From NCBI GenBank assembly GCA_032629725.1, contig JAFEVB010000032.1:930001-994000 (forward strand): DNA of 64,000 nucleotides, read 5' to 3'. This stretch comes from Gremmenia infestans. Its lineage: Eukaryota; Ascomycota; Leotiomycetes; Helotiales; Hamatocanthoscyphaceae. Positions 12,092 to 22,864 of this stretch are shown piece by piece. A program made the translations under genes and the position numbers. Each line of letters begins with the position of its first letter. Positions within the stretch are counted from its first letter, which is position 1. The notes under the pieces are model-generated. The model saw only the letters and a list, made by a program, of their open reading frames with translations, made no database searches and had not been told where the DNA came from.

Positions 12092-13072
12092 ATGTTATTG
12101 AAAGCCATCTGGCAGCAGTATTTCCCATCCGGCTCCCCCCCCTTCACCGAAGCAGACCTTGCACCCGGCAGCCAAGTGGGCAAAGTATTCATTATCACCG
12201 GCGCAAATTCAGGAATTGGGAAAGAGCTCACCAGATTCCTCTACCCCACCGGCGCAACCATCTATCTTGCCGGTAGGTCTCAGGAAAGACTCAGCAAGGC
12301 CATTTTAGAGATCGAGTCTACAGCATCCACCTCGGGTACCAGGGGAATTCTCAAATCACTCCACGGGCTCGATCTCAGCGATCTTCGAACCGTAAAGACA
12401 GCCTTCGAGAGCTTCGCACTACAGGAGAAGACACTGCACATCATATGGAACAATGCGGCCACTGTTTGTGAACCGGGAACGTCAACAGTACAAGGGCTTG
12501 AAGGGCATATAGGAGTCAATGCCGTCGGACCGTTCCTTTTCACTACTCTGCTTGTGCCCTTCCTTCAAGCCGGGGCAAAGGAATCCGGTCAAACGTCACG
12601 CATCATCTGGACAGGATCAGTTCACATCGAGGTAGGGTCGCCGCTCGGAGGCGTTGACTTTGAAAGTCTCGATAGCGGCAAGACTATCTCGACCTTCACC
12701 GACTACGGAGCGTCAAAGTGCGCAAACCTCTTTCTCGCACACGAAGCTGCCGCAAGATGGGGAGACCAGGACATCATCAGCGTTTGTCATAATCCTGGAA
12801 ACCTGTACACTAGCATTTTTGATGGCAAACATCATTGGCTGTTCGTACTTATCTTGAGAACATTCCTCCTCTACGACGCCAAATACGGTGCGTATACGAT
12901 GATGTTTTCAGGATTCTCGGAGAAGATCACCCAAGCCCAGAATGGTTGCTATGTGTGGCCGTTTGGCATCATAAAGCCCTGTGCGCGAGCGGATGTTTAC
13001 AAGGCAATCGATGAGGGGAAGGCGAAGCAGTTCTGGGAATGGTGCGAGGAGAAAGCAAAGCCATTCGTGTGA
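12092..13072 (+). CDS. Short-chain dehydrogenase/reductase, Bli-4 / retinol dehydrogenase-like
   Basis: A single-exon gene of 326 residues. The Rossmann cofactor motif TGANSGIG is at 36-43, the NNAA motif at 120-123, the likely catalytic Ser at 176, and Y205-x3-K209 completes the active site (YGASK). The N-terminal FTEADLAPGSQVGKVFIITG is typical of the fungal light-induced Bli-4 group, which use NAD(P)(H). A hydrophobic stretch (about 249-262) could associate with membrane. The frame extends upstream without ATG, so the ATG at 12092 is the start; it places TGxxxGxG at the usual distance. The substrate cannot be told from sequence. It converges on the DANN gene cluster. Confidence 0.88.
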   Translation: MLLKAIWQQYFPSGSPPFTEADLAPGSQVGKVFIITGANSGIGKELTRFLYPTGATIYLAGRSQERLSKAILEIESTASTSGTRGILKSLHGLDLSDLRTVKTAFESFALQEKTLHIIWNNAATVCEPGTSTVQGLEGHIGVNAVGPFLFTTLLVPFLQAGAKESGQTSRIIWTGSVHIEVGSPLGGVDFESLDSGKTISTFTDYGASKCANLFLAHEAAARWGDQDIISVCHNPGNLYTSIFDGKHHWLFVLILRTFLLYDAKYGAYTMMFSGFSEKITQAQNGCYVWPFGIIKPCARADVYKAIDEGKAKQFWEWCEEKAKPFV

Positions 13073-13345
13073 TTATGGCTACTACGCGTCGTGGGCAAAA
13101 TCTAGTCCAACCAAGAGAGACTACTTCTCGATCAGACCTGGGAGGCCGAGGCTTTACATCGATTTGTGGCATGTTGCTTAACAGAAGTAGTCTGCACTTA
13201 CATCCTCTCACTCAAGCGTCAACTGCTGTCTTTTTATAATAAATAGAAAGTGACAAGTACGTTTCGACATTCGTACACAAAATATAGTATATGCTTGACC
13301 CCAAACTACCCACATAATCCTTTGCTCAATCCCACTCCAAAGTAC

Positions 13346-13786
13346 TCATTTTCTCACGCGCAACCCTCCATCCCATCCACAATCAGCCTCTGCCCCCTCC
13401 GGCTGCAATTCCTTTCTCAGCACCGAATATTCCACCCTACTCTCCCACGCATCATTCCTCGTGATCAAACAACTATGATGACCATTCAAATCCGTATGAT
13501 GATAGTACCCGAACAACTCCTCTCCAAACTCCGCTTTCGTGCCATTGCCGTTGCGGATAACGCAGTTGTTGGCGTCTTTCAGGTCCGTGTATATCCATTC
13601 TAGAGTCCGGCTGTTGTGGTCGTCGACGTATCTGTTGTCGGAGAAGGAGCGCAGGACGCAGTAGACGGTGTGTGAGGATACTGGTGGGGGTTTTGGGAGG
13701 GTGCAGGGGGAGGGGGAGCTGGAGAACCATTTGTTGAAAATGTAGGTTGTCATTGCGGGGATAGCGATGGGTAGTGGATGGATCAT
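13346..13786 (-). CDS. DANN-core small protein, paralog 1
   Basis: An intronless gene of 146 residues; an alternative start at 13753 would give 135. It shares with the next three genes a Tyr/Val-rich strand (TVYCVLRSF), then a DLKDANNCVIRNG core that matches the DANN core of the others, and a later GYYHH/WESRVEYSVLRKEL region corresponding to their final strand. No signal peptide and no membrane segment. I know similar DANN-containing hypothetical proteins in fungal genomes but no function. It is the most divergent copy: the GT-x-WW-x-DVGEG block of copies 2 and 3 is replaced. It converges with the dehydrogenase, 273 bp away. Confidence 0.7.
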   Translation of the reverse strand: MIHPLPIAIPAMTTYIFNKWFSSSPSPCTLPKPPPVSSHTVYCVLRSFSDNRYVDDHNSRTLEWIYTDLKDANNCVIRNGNGTKAEFGEELFGYYHHTDLNGHHSCLITRNDAWESRVEYSVLRKELQPEGAEADCGWDGGLRVRK

Positions 13787-14345
13787 GGCGGAGCGAGCGA
13801 ACGCTGGCGATTTTCAGATGAGCGAGAGGTTTGAGGTTTGGTTGTATAGGTATAGAGAGATGGATATTGAAAATTGCAAAGGTCAGAAAGAAGGGATAGG
13901 AAATAAACCTAGAAACGAGCTAGGTTTTGCACTGGGGCAAGAGGGTATTCACATTTTCGAAGTGCCTCGCGTGCGACTGCATGTATGAGTTTAGAAGCTG
14001 GAATGAATGGACCTGCTGATTTGACTTAAGCAATGAAGTTTCCAAGTCCAACAAGCAAGGAGTATGTGAGAGAGAATAGATCAACCATGGTATATGTATA
14101 TATATGTGGGGATGGAGGTTGTTTGCCCCTGACTTATATTCTCGCTTGCACGCACACCGTACGCAGCCGCCTATCTCTCTTTCAAAAAGTTGCTATCAAA
14201 TCAGTAATTGGAATCTCTCCTCATCCATCCCCAAGATCCTTCAGCAAAACCCCTACCTCTAACTTCTACTTTGCTCTAGTATTAGTAATTATTCATTTCG
14301 AAATCGATTATCAAGAATAGCATACCTTAGGAATACTCATTTTCC

Positions 14346-14852
14346 TCAGTTGTCTTCCCCCGCTGACCATTCTCCATCAGAATCATGGCCCTCACCCGCG
14401 TCCCGCCCGCCATTCCACTCATCGAGTGAATCAGAATTCGATCCAGGATGGTCTACATCCCATATCCGAATGGACACTTTTGCCGCATCTCCCTCTCCAA
14501 CATCACTAGATGACCACCAAAGAGTACCGTTAACTCGCGTACCGTGCTTGCAGTGCTCCGTAGCGGTATATTCGCCTCCAACGAAAGTCCAGAGGGCGTT
14601 GTTTGCGTCTTGCAATGTGGAGTAGACCCCGTGGTAGAAAATGTCGTGATCGTCATACTGCGGCCAGCTGTCGACTTCGAGAACGTATATTTTCTGTAGG
14701 TGGAATTGGGGTTTGGCTACGGGGGTTGGGTCTGCTATGTTGGGGTCAGATGAGGCTGGTCTTTTCAGGTTTGGTAGCTCGCTCGTGGAATTCCCCGCTG
14801 CACTGCTGGTTCGCTTGTGTGACACTGAATGCTGGATTTGAGAAGTAGACAT
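14346..14852 (-). CDS. DANN-core small protein, paralog 2
   Basis: An intronless gene of 168 residues. The start at 14852 is chosen because it aligns the HKRTSSAAGN segment with the N-terminus of paralog 3; an upstream in-frame ATG at 14972 would add 40 residues. After a polar N-terminus comes a strand (KIYVLEVDSWPQY), the TLQDANNALW core, then a GTRVNGTLWWSSSDVGEG block and a strand (AAKVSIRIWDVD), ending in an acidic Gly/Asp/Glu-rich tail. The pattern looks like a small alpha/beta domain with a disordered acidic end. A TATATAAA box lies about 140 bp upstream. Function unknown. Confidence 0.75.
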   Translation of the reverse strand: MSTSQIQHSVSHKRTSSAAGNSTSELPNLKRPASSDPNIADPTPVAKPQFHLQKIYVLEVDSWPQYDDHDIFYHGVYSTLQDANNALWTFVGGEYTATEHCKHGTRVNGTLWWSSSDVGEGDAAKVSIRIWDVDHPGSNSDSLDEWNGGRDAGEGHDSDGEWSAGEDN

Positions 14853-14990
14853 TGTCGATACTAAGAGGTAATCACCGTCTTGGCTTGAAATGCGTAGGGA
14901 TACAGCCTCCTGGACTGGAAAGTAGGTAAGAGATGTTTGAAAGGTAACAGGTCTAGGGGGTAGTGGTTGCATAGAGCCAGACTGAGGCCT

Positions 14991-14998
14991 TTTATATA
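14991..14998 (-). promoter_or_regulatory. TATA box of DANN paralog 2
   Basis: TATATAAA on the minus strand, about 140 bp upstream of the chosen start codon at 14852 and only 19 bp from the alternative ATG at 14972. This favours the downstream ATG, since a TATA so close to 14972 would leave almost no leader. Confidence 0.5.
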
Positions 14999-15216
14999 CG
15001 GCCTTTTGATAAGCGGGAGTATATAAAACGTAATAGAAGCTGCTAAATGATATTTCGAAACTTAAGAGGTCGCACCTAATCCTTTCAAGACAAAAATGAA
15101 ACGAAATGAGACTAGAAATTTATGAGCATGTTTATAGAAGAGATAAATGCTTTAAATCCTAACAGAAAGATCCTAGTCCTAAATAGCGGGCGCATTGGCT
15201 CACATCTATAGCTGGA

Positions 15217-15759
15217 TCAAGCGTCGACAGACTCATCATCAGTATTGATAGACTCGTCATAAGTATCGAAAGAATCATCATCAGTATTCCCCTCTCCACT
15301 GCCCCAATCACAAATAGATTCCGAACCTGCTGGCTGGAGTTCAAACGATTTGACATACAAACGGACCGCTTCTCCCTCCCCAACATCGTCTGCAGCCCAC
15401 CACACCGTTCCATCCGCATGCGTCCCATGCTGTGCCTCAGATGAGGGATCAGCGCTGGAAAATTCCCCTTCACTTATGATTCGGCGGACTGCGTTGTTGG
15501 CGTCGTCGATTGATGCGAAGACGCCTCGAATGTCGGTAGTTTCGGGAGAGTATTGTGGGCTGCATTCAAGCATGACAATGTAGACGAGCTGGTCTTGATT
15601 TTGCTCTTGCTCTTGCTCTTGGGTATTTGGGGTCCAAGTGCTAAAGGGTACGAATCTTGGGGTAGCGGTAACTTGTCTTTTGACTTCAGGTGTTTCATTA
15701 TCATTGCCGGCAGCACTACTTGTTCGCTTGTGGGTAGAGTTTGGATTAATCGCGGCCAT
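15217..15759 (-). CDS. DANN-core small protein, paralog 3
   Basis: An intronless gene of 180 residues. The N-terminus carries HKRTSSAAGN, identical to paralog 2, followed by a Glu/Gln repeat (EQEQEQ), a strand (LVYIVMLECSPQY), the SIDDANNAVRRI core, GTHADGTVWWAADDVGEG and a final strand (AVRLYVKSFELQPAGSES). It ends in a very acidic tail of near-repeats (DTYDESINTDDESVDA). The acidic tail and no signal peptide suggest a cytosolic or nuclear protein. A TATATAAG box lies about 150 bp upstream. Closest to paralog 2; tandem duplication is inferred. Confidence 0.77.
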   Translation of the reverse strand: MAAINPNSTHKRTSSAAGNDNETPEVKRQVTATPRFVPFSTWTPNTQEQEQEQNQDQLVYIVMLECSPQYSPETTDIRGVFASIDDANNAVRRIISEGEFSSADPSSEAQHGTHADGTVWWAADDVGEGEAVRLYVKSFELQPAGSESICDWGSGEGNTDDDSFDTYDESINTDDESVDA

Positions 15760-15905
15760 GATGGTGCTTCACAAAGTTCTTGGCTTTCGACTTTTGAAGA
15801 GAGTACTTGTAGATAATGGACGGTGTTTCTGAAAAGTGAGACGGATCAGGATCCAATGATTCGAGCGGAAGCGGAGCAAGAACAAAAAATGGGACCACCT
15901 CGTGA

Positions 15906-15913
15906 CTTATATA
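15906..15913 (-). promoter_or_regulatory. TATA box of DANN paralog 3
   Basis: TATATAAG on the minus strand about 150 bp upstream of the start at 15759, at a spacing similar to the TATA box of paralog 2. Confidence 0.5.
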
Positions 15914-16334
15914 CAAGTAGATCGCTTTAAAGAGTGGAAACGGATAGAACGCTATGGAAACTCATAGCAGGGATGCTGAAACACAATATGTCGCGTCAAG
16001 CTACCCCTTTGAGGCACTGCATATATAAAATTTAATAATGGAAAACACTATTTTGATGGTCGGGGAGTCAAGAAGTGAAAAGCATGACACGCGTTCGTAC
16101 TCTTGGTGCAATAGTCTAGCCATAATAGGAACTCTGCAAAGGCTGTATAAGTAGTAAACAAGAAGTGGGGATAAATGATCAAGGAACATAGATAAGGTCT
16201 CTCCAAAACCTACTGAACGCGTCGGTGTGTACAGTATCAAGATGAAGATACCAAGCTTATCTGCATCACCCATCTCACTTACCTCTCGCCTATCCCCAAT
16301 AAACTGTATGTCTCACCTGGCACTGGCCTCGTTA

Positions 16335-16769
16335 CTATAGATCTGGCGCATGCTCAGACCCAGACATCTTCACCTCACACTCCTTGATATAGACACGGAC
16401 ACCAGTCGACAAACCTTCATAATCCTCAACCCTCCACATGTTCCGCCCACCGTCAAAAGACACCTCAAAATCCCAGCCTGGAGCATCACCATACTCCTCC
16501 CAATCCCTTCGCACCCTGTTATTTGCATCCTCGAGCTCCTCGTATAATTCTAGGACTTCCTCTTCGTGTTCTTCTGGGAAGTATGGGATGCAATGTCGAG
16601 GGAGCGTCTCGTATATCACGGCGTAGACATGTCGAGCCTTTTCGGGAATGGGTCTAGTTGCGGAGGTGTCTACCACTGATGCACATGTTGAAGCAGAAAA
16701 ACATTCCTCGAGTTGGTTCGAAGTAGCAGTTTCGATTGCTGTGTCCTCCTTGTGCTGTTTTGCTGGCAT
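16335..16769 (-). CDS. DANN-core small protein, paralog 4
   Basis: An intronless gene of 144 residues. It has a strand (RHVYAVIYETLP), an acidic helix, the ELEDANNRVRRDWEEYG core and a later strand (GVRVYIKECEVKMSGSEH). The last motif matches the C-terminal strand of paralog 3 (VRLYVKSFELQPAGSES), so the domain is conserved end to end although the GT-x-WW block has drifted (FDGGRNMWRVEDYEG). No acidic tail, no signal peptide. It is the most upstream member of the four-gene minus-strand array; spacings between genes are about 0.4 to 0.6 kb. Function unknown. Confidence 0.73.
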   Translation of the reverse strand: MPAKQHKEDTAIETATSNQLEECFSASTCASVVDTSATRPIPEKARHVYAVIYETLPRHCIPYFPEEHEEEVLELYEELEDANNRVRRDWEEYGDAPGWDFEVSFDGGRNMWRVEDYEGLSTGVRVYIKECEVKMSGSEHAPDL

Positions 16770-17359
16770 TTCAGTTCGGCTTTTCGCTATAGTACGGCGC
16801 GTTCGTTAGGAGGGCGGGGACGTCGTGACCGTAGATATTGCTAGCGGCATGACAGGCTTGTTGACCTAGAGCGTTTTCCCAGTATCCTCCCGATGCGTCA
16901 ACACAAGCTTAGAGGTGAGGTTGGAGACGTTGACGCGGTTGACGCGTCAGACAAACGCGAGCATTTTAGCCCCACTTATCTCACTTCCTGTTCCTGCTAT
17001 AAAGTTCTATCCTTTGTTGCTTTTTTTTCCAGTAGCTTGATCTTGCAAATTTTCCAGTTATGAAATACTACTCCTCGTGCTTCTATGGTCATTTCTTTTG
17101 CATCTCAAAAATCATCATGTAATGATTGTCCTACTAGCAAGAAATAAACTCTACTCTTATCTAAATTTCCTTATAGAAATAATTGTGTAATTATTTAACA
17201 TGTCTATGAATGGTAGTTGTAAATACAGATTGAACATTTGCAGTCTAGGAATCAATTTAGTCACCACTTGTGTAATTCGATGCATTCTGGAGATCAGTTG
17301 TTAGAGCACTCTCTGAAAACCCCTAATGGTTGCTCAGTGGTTATAGATAATTGGGTAAA
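16770..17359. other. Intergenic, AT-rich
   Basis: About 590 bases between the DANN array and the 3' end of the secreted-protein gene. The half next to paralog 4 should hold its promoter; a TATAAAG run on the plus strand near 16998 reads as CTTTATA on the minus strand. Nothing coding seen. Confidence 0.4.
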
Positions 17360-20161
17360 TTACAAACTTACTGGTCCGAACCAAGCTGGTTCACCTGTTG
17401 TTCCATTTAGATATTCGAGACCGTAGCTGCACTGTCTGAAGAAACCCGTATCTCCCTTTGTGTCTGTCGTTGCGTCCGGAAATGGGGCTAGCCAGTTCGA
17501 CTTCCCGCCGTCGTTCATTTTGTAGGTGCCAAGATTAGCACAAATGGGGAGCGTGAAGATGCCCGGCTGTTCGGGAGTCGACTGGAAGTTGTTGAGTAGG
17601 GTAGTTTGGTCGTCTCCGGTGACCTTGTCGAGGTCGTAGTTAAAGCCACCGACTTGCCACGAGTTTACAGATCCTCGCTGTATTCGTGTTAGCAACTTAC
17701 TTAGACTAGACATATAGATTGAGTACTTACAATAACCGAAGGCAAATCAAAGTTCCAGCCACCCGGGATTGGGAACGCGGAATCCCAACCCTGGACGGCC
17801 GAGGTATAAGTGTTTGATTTTACTTGATTCGTCAACTTCTAAAGTCAGCATCATACTTTAAAAGGGGATTGGCATTGGTCATACTTGGTAAATCCTAGCC
17901 ATTCCTTTGGTTAGTGAGCCGGCATCGCAAATTGTAAATACCGTCCCATTCTTGCCTCCCTGGAAGTTGGCCGTGCAATCATCTTCACTGAAATTGTCGA
18001 AGTTCTGAAGGACCTTCGTCTGATCATATGCATCCCTAGTCGAGAAAGGAGCCCCATATGGTACCCATATTATGAACACACTGTTATCTCTCATAACCCA
18101 ACTAGTACTGTTAGAATGGATTATAGGAGGAGTCAGGAGGGAAGATCTTACTTGATGCTTTTCATGTAAAAGATGCTTGTAACATTATTGATGATGGAAG
18201 TTGAAAGGTCATCTGGAGTGTTTAGAGCAGCTAGCCCAGAGCCATTGTTTGAGATTTGAAGCCATGCGTCACCATCTACATTTGTAATGAGGTTTTTATA
18301 GACCGCCGAGATGCTTTCCGTCATGTTGTTCACATATTGTTGAACCGCCGTTCCTAAAGCAGCCGCCCTGTTGATATTAGTTTATAAGTTTCATTTGGGA
18401 ATATGGGGATTGACTACGCATCAAAACTTTGTTCAAGTACAGGAGAGTCTTGCGCTGAATTTGCTATTCCACCTGCATCGTATAGAATTCCCGAAGTGAT
18501 ATGTGTTATCAATACAACAGGTGCTGGCTAAAACATGTTAATCAAAATACTTGAAGATGTAACAAAAAACCCCACAATAAAATCTTTAAAAAGCCCCATG
18601 AGAGTAGCCGCCAGAGAGAAACTAGGGGCGATCGCTCCGGTGATTTTTTGCCAAAGGACATCTGGAGGAGTATTGGTAAAAAAGGTCTAAAAGTCAGCTC
18701 GATCTTGTTCCGGGAAAAGAGCACATACTTTAACAAAAGCATCTTGACTGTTTAATTCCGCGACGTTCGCAATCGTTATAGCTCTCCAATATTGGTATAG
18801 TAGATTACTCAAGTTCACATAAGAATTGTATGCCAGAAAGCGTGCGGGATTGGATGCGTCCTCTGTCCAGATTTAGTGTTCTGTTCGAAGAGACCATTCT
18901 GACCTAATGTAATTCAAGAGATGGAATTTTATCACCTGGGGTATTTCCACGAACGTCTTGGCATTTGATGAGCTCGCAGTCTAGGAAAGTTGTTAGCTGG
19001 TAAATTGCAAAAGAAGAAAAGAACATACTCTCGGTCAAAGAACAATCATCAGACAGCGACAAATCTGTTTTCATAAGCGAGCCAATATCTACCTTGTGAG
19101 ACACTATCTTATAACCGGCAATGTTTTGATATGGTTGACTTGGCGAATTTGTTTGTTTGGCAATAAGAGATGACAGGTAAGAGCTCGCCTGAGTCAGGTA
19201 ATTAGTTTCGTCCGTATTATTTTGAAACGAATTTAGTTTACTTACATTGTACTGACTCCAAGCATCCGTATTCATGGGTATCAAGTTTGCTTCACACCGA
19301 GAGGATACGGCAGGGCTGGCCGTATTGACTGGGAAAGGTGTCGGGCCAAGTCCAGGTCCTAGAGAACAGGCCCATGTCCCGGTCACAGTCACAACGTAAG
19401 CTGTAGTGGGGGACACAGCAGTCGACGTGCTGGATGTGGCATTTTTTGATATACTTGTGGCTATGCCTGTGCTTGCTGCTTTTCCTGTGCTGGTATGTGT
19501 TGACATGCTTGTATTCGAGTACGTGGATATAGGTTTGCCTGAAGCAGTACCTCTGGGTATGAATGATCGCTTCTTCGTGGAATTACTTGTTTGCAAGACG
19601 TCGACTGTTATTTGCTGATCCCAAGTGTCTATTCGAGAGAGAGAAACGATATGTTAGAACCTCTGCGTTTCGAGTTAAGAGCATTCAAGGTTGATATAAC
19701 TAACCGCTATCTGTAATGTTCATGTTGAAGGAGCGTCCGTCAGGGTTTATTTTGAGTAGTGCTTTCAAGGCAGTAGCAGGAGACTCAGAGCCCCCAAAAC
19801 CAGCTCCAGCGCCCGGAACTCCAACTGAATCGAATTCGGTGTTTGAAGTATTAGTCCCTGAAAGATGTTAGCGTTTTCATAGAATAAAAGACAGAAGAGC
19901 ACTACAAATAGTCCACTGGGCTCCAGACTGGCTATTAAAGCCTGCCGGCCATATATTTACAACTTCTCCTGTATTTCCGGGATACTCAGAACTGAACGTA
20001 GCCGAGCCTGCTCCTGCTTTGCCTACGCATGCTGAAGTAGGGACAGAGCCAAGACTGATGACATTTGGCGTAGCAAAACCGTACTGTATCCATAGGGAAA
20101 AGAGTGTACTGCGAGCAACAAGACGAAGATGAGAAGTTTGAAGCATTGTCAATAACGGCAT
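17360..20161 (-). CDS. Large secreted Ser/Thr-rich protein of unknown function, 11 exons
   Basis: I reconstructed 11 exons (20161-19906, 19857-19705, 19628-19029, 18980-18936, 18862-18729, 18686-18576, 18527-18418, 18367-18152, 18107-17885, 17838-17731, 17677-17360) coding 757 residues with every junction in frame. The N-terminus has a hydrophobic stretch fitting a signal peptide; a second ATG at 20146 is equally possible. Residues about 150-215 are a Ser/Thr-rich stretch likely to be O-glycosylated. Beyond it are many N-x-S/T sites and a Cys-containing globular part (DDCSLTENCELIKCQD). A hydrophobic Gly/Ala-rich segment (about 410-450) is followed by a Trp-rich C-terminal region (PIPGGWNFDLP, NSWQVGGFNYDL). 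The intron in the hydrophobic part uses a weak GTGGGG donor. I know no characterised homolog; a non-catalytic partner of secreted cell-wall enzymes is one guess. Confidence 0.75.
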
Positions 20162-22304
20162 GGATTTACCACAAATTCAGGACTCAGGATACCTTTAAAT
20201 ACTTCTTGATAATTGTATATGTATATTATACTGCGAAGATCTTTATATATCAACTTGGATATTTCAATAAGAACCTTCTTTCAGGAATAAAGGTAATTGA
20301 TTTCCCGCGCCAGAAATAGATAGGACTTCGACATGCATGAGGCTAATTAATAGATGAAGCATCCCTTTCCATGATATTTTGCAGAGACTGCCAAACGAAG
20401 GAATATGAATAAGATAGACTAGGGACGCTTAGGCGCGAAACTGAAGGATCTATAGAATGATATTCCGTAGGCACCCTCAGTGAGATTGTCACCCGCTATT
20501 TGCTTATTCACTTCAGAAGGGGTATGTCGGACATCCTTCTATACGTTATTGGGGCTACAGGCTAAAATGTCTATAGATACACCATATTCAAATCCTCTAT
20601 ATTATATCACGATCTTTATACTATCCGGCGTTGGGCAATACGGCGCTCGATCATATATGTTTTCAAGTTTCGTTTCATAAGTTCCCTATACTATGCGTTG
20701 GGAGCTGGTGGAGAGCTTAAGGGGGTAGATAAGGAAACAATACCGGGCGAATCGACACGATAGGGAGTGAGCTGTTAGCCTTGCTGACATGGCTGGCGTG
20801 GGAATATGCTGACGGCATAACTAGCTATCTTAACCGTTATCGCATCCTTCGCTGCACTGGATCCTTCGTACAATCAGCAGATAGAAAAGCCCCTCTAGAC
20901 GGGGAAATCTACACGCAAGGTTTGATTGCACAACAGATCACTCTTTAGAGTAGGTTATCGGAGAAAACATGAAGGAGCATTAGATACTAGTTAAACTTCG
21001 CCCCAAAAAACCCAGCGCGAGCAGTGAGCACTAGGAAGAGGTTGAAACAAGCTTTTCACCCCTTGCCTTTGGTGGCAAATCACGTACAGACTGTACCAGC
21101 ACAGAGGTACTCATTATTAACTTCTCTTGGCAAAAGCATCCTTGGGGCTAAATCTCTCAATACAGAACGTCACTGACTGCGAAAGTAGACCCGTAGACAA
21201 TGGCAATTACTCTTTTCTTAAGTCTGACAATAGAGATTATTTGTTTGATAATAATAAATTCCGCGCCACTTGGAGTGCTCAGATATAACGATATAAGATC
21301 TTACTATATGGGCTCCAGCCTTTTAAAGCGATAACCGAAAGCTCTCACTTGACGATTACGTGGCCGTCCGTATATTTCTCGCAGTTTGAAGGATTTGCAC
21401 CGGGGCAAAGAACCAGTCATATACGTGGGAGTTCACTCCTGCGCTAAGTAGGTAACTGGCATAGAAGCCGCGTGGAACGGTGTAAGGCGGCTAAGCAGGC
21501 CCGTGAATGATGAAACTGGTTGTTTATCTCTGGCACTAGTCTCCAGGATCAAGAAAGCGTGCCTGGATCATATGCCTGTTATTATACACATAGCCTAAAC
21601 AAAGCCAAGACTGCGAGAGCGCGGTCCGTACGGAGGTGCTACCTTATCACACTGAGGATTTTCCCGGCGGATCTGTTCTACAGCATTTGTAGTTCGAAGT
21701 GAAATTAAAGCGAATCCATACTTCTCTACACACTCGCGCCGGTGAAAGGGTATAAATACACTACTCTTAGAAACGTATCAGGTACTTATATGAAGATACT
21801 TATGTGCTTTATACCTGGTGCTCAAATTGGAGACATAGGTCAGCTTTCTTTATCAAGTCACCTACCTCTATCTCAAGTCTATAGCAAACTTCTAATATTC
21901 TCTGCGATGAAACAATCTATATTACAGCCAAGTTCAACTGAACATTAAAATCTTCTGGTGAATAGCGAATCATGAATGACAGCAATGTTGAAGTTAACAG
22001 CAGATTCTTGATAGCATTTTTGGTTCAGGATATGTAGTTAGCCTCGACGGTTGATGGCAGCGAGTAAAGGCTGAGACGCGAGATATTAGAGGATAGATGA
22101 GGTAGAATTTCTACCACTTCCTACTGATCTTTTTATAGCTATTAATGTACACTATGGCCGCGCAGATGAAAATATGACGGATTGGCAGTTCGAAAGATTC
22201 TTGAAGGTAGCGATATACTTCTCCTTGAGTTACGAAAGTCTCGCTGAACTCTGACAAGATCTTCTTCGCGGCTGAGATCTTCTACATTTTACCAATCATG
22301 CTTA
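20162..22304. other. Gene-poor AT-rich region
   Basis: About 2.1 kb with only short open frames and stop-rich sequence in all frames. It includes the promoter of the secreted-protein gene at its left end. I see no recognisable gene, RNA gene or terminal repeat. Confidence 0.5.
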
Positions 22305-22864
22305 GCCCCGATCCCGGATAGCATGTCGTTTGAAGAAAGAAGGATGCGTCTTCCCCAAGGCTTTTGCAACCGCTGCCATCGCTCTCCAAGCTAATCTTAG
22401 TCTTCCACGACTCTCGGGGCCAGATAGACCAGCAAACTTGAAATTGGAACGCTCTGTGCTGCTTGTATGGGCTGCTCCATCGTCCGTTGGCTGCGCGACT
22501 ATTGAGATCGCCAAAGCTATTGGCATTTCCGTCTATCCAGCGAAAAGGAAAGTCTACAGCTCGCTGCCGATGTGCTCGTTCGGGGTGGCAATGTTGGGAA
22601 ATTGGCAACGGGTCTGAGGTGGCCTGCTAGTGAACCACAACCTGAGGGAATTGGGATTTCGATGACTGCTGCTCTAAGGATAGGGACGGATATATCAGAA
22701 TTGAGAGCCGGGTTCTTTTAACGCTTGGCTCGTGGAGGCTTTAGAATACAAGACAGTCATCGCATCCCCTAAGCTTCAAATCACGGAGGGTGGTATTGCT
22801 GCGGCTCAGCTTTGACAGGCTACAGATTGGAGTGAGCGAAACAAAAATTGTCGTTAAAGTTTAA
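22305..22864 (+). pseudogene. Decayed zinc-binding (MDR/CipB-like) alcohol dehydrogenase
   Basis: Fragments of one medium-chain dehydrogenase follow each other in order but in different frames. At 22305 a PIPDSMSFEE piece matches the start of the family's core. After a frameshift, 22340-22530 encodes FPKAFATAA...LLVWAAPSSVGCATIEIAKA, the Rossmann region of CipB-type enzymes (usual form VWGGSSSVG). Then WLVEALEY...ITEGGIAAAQ appears around 22720-22815, and finally GVSETKIVVKV plus a stop at 22829-22864, the family's normal C-terminus. At least two frameshifts and internal stops separate the pieces, and the N-terminal third is missing. It is a relic, not a gene. The order and spacing of the pieces make the call firmer than any single match. 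Confidence 0.75.

Noticed and set aside
14852..14972. Upstream ATG at 14972 as start of DANN paralog 2
   Set aside because: It would sit 19 bp from the TATA box and add 40 residues absent from paralog 3, whose N-terminus aligns with the downstream start.
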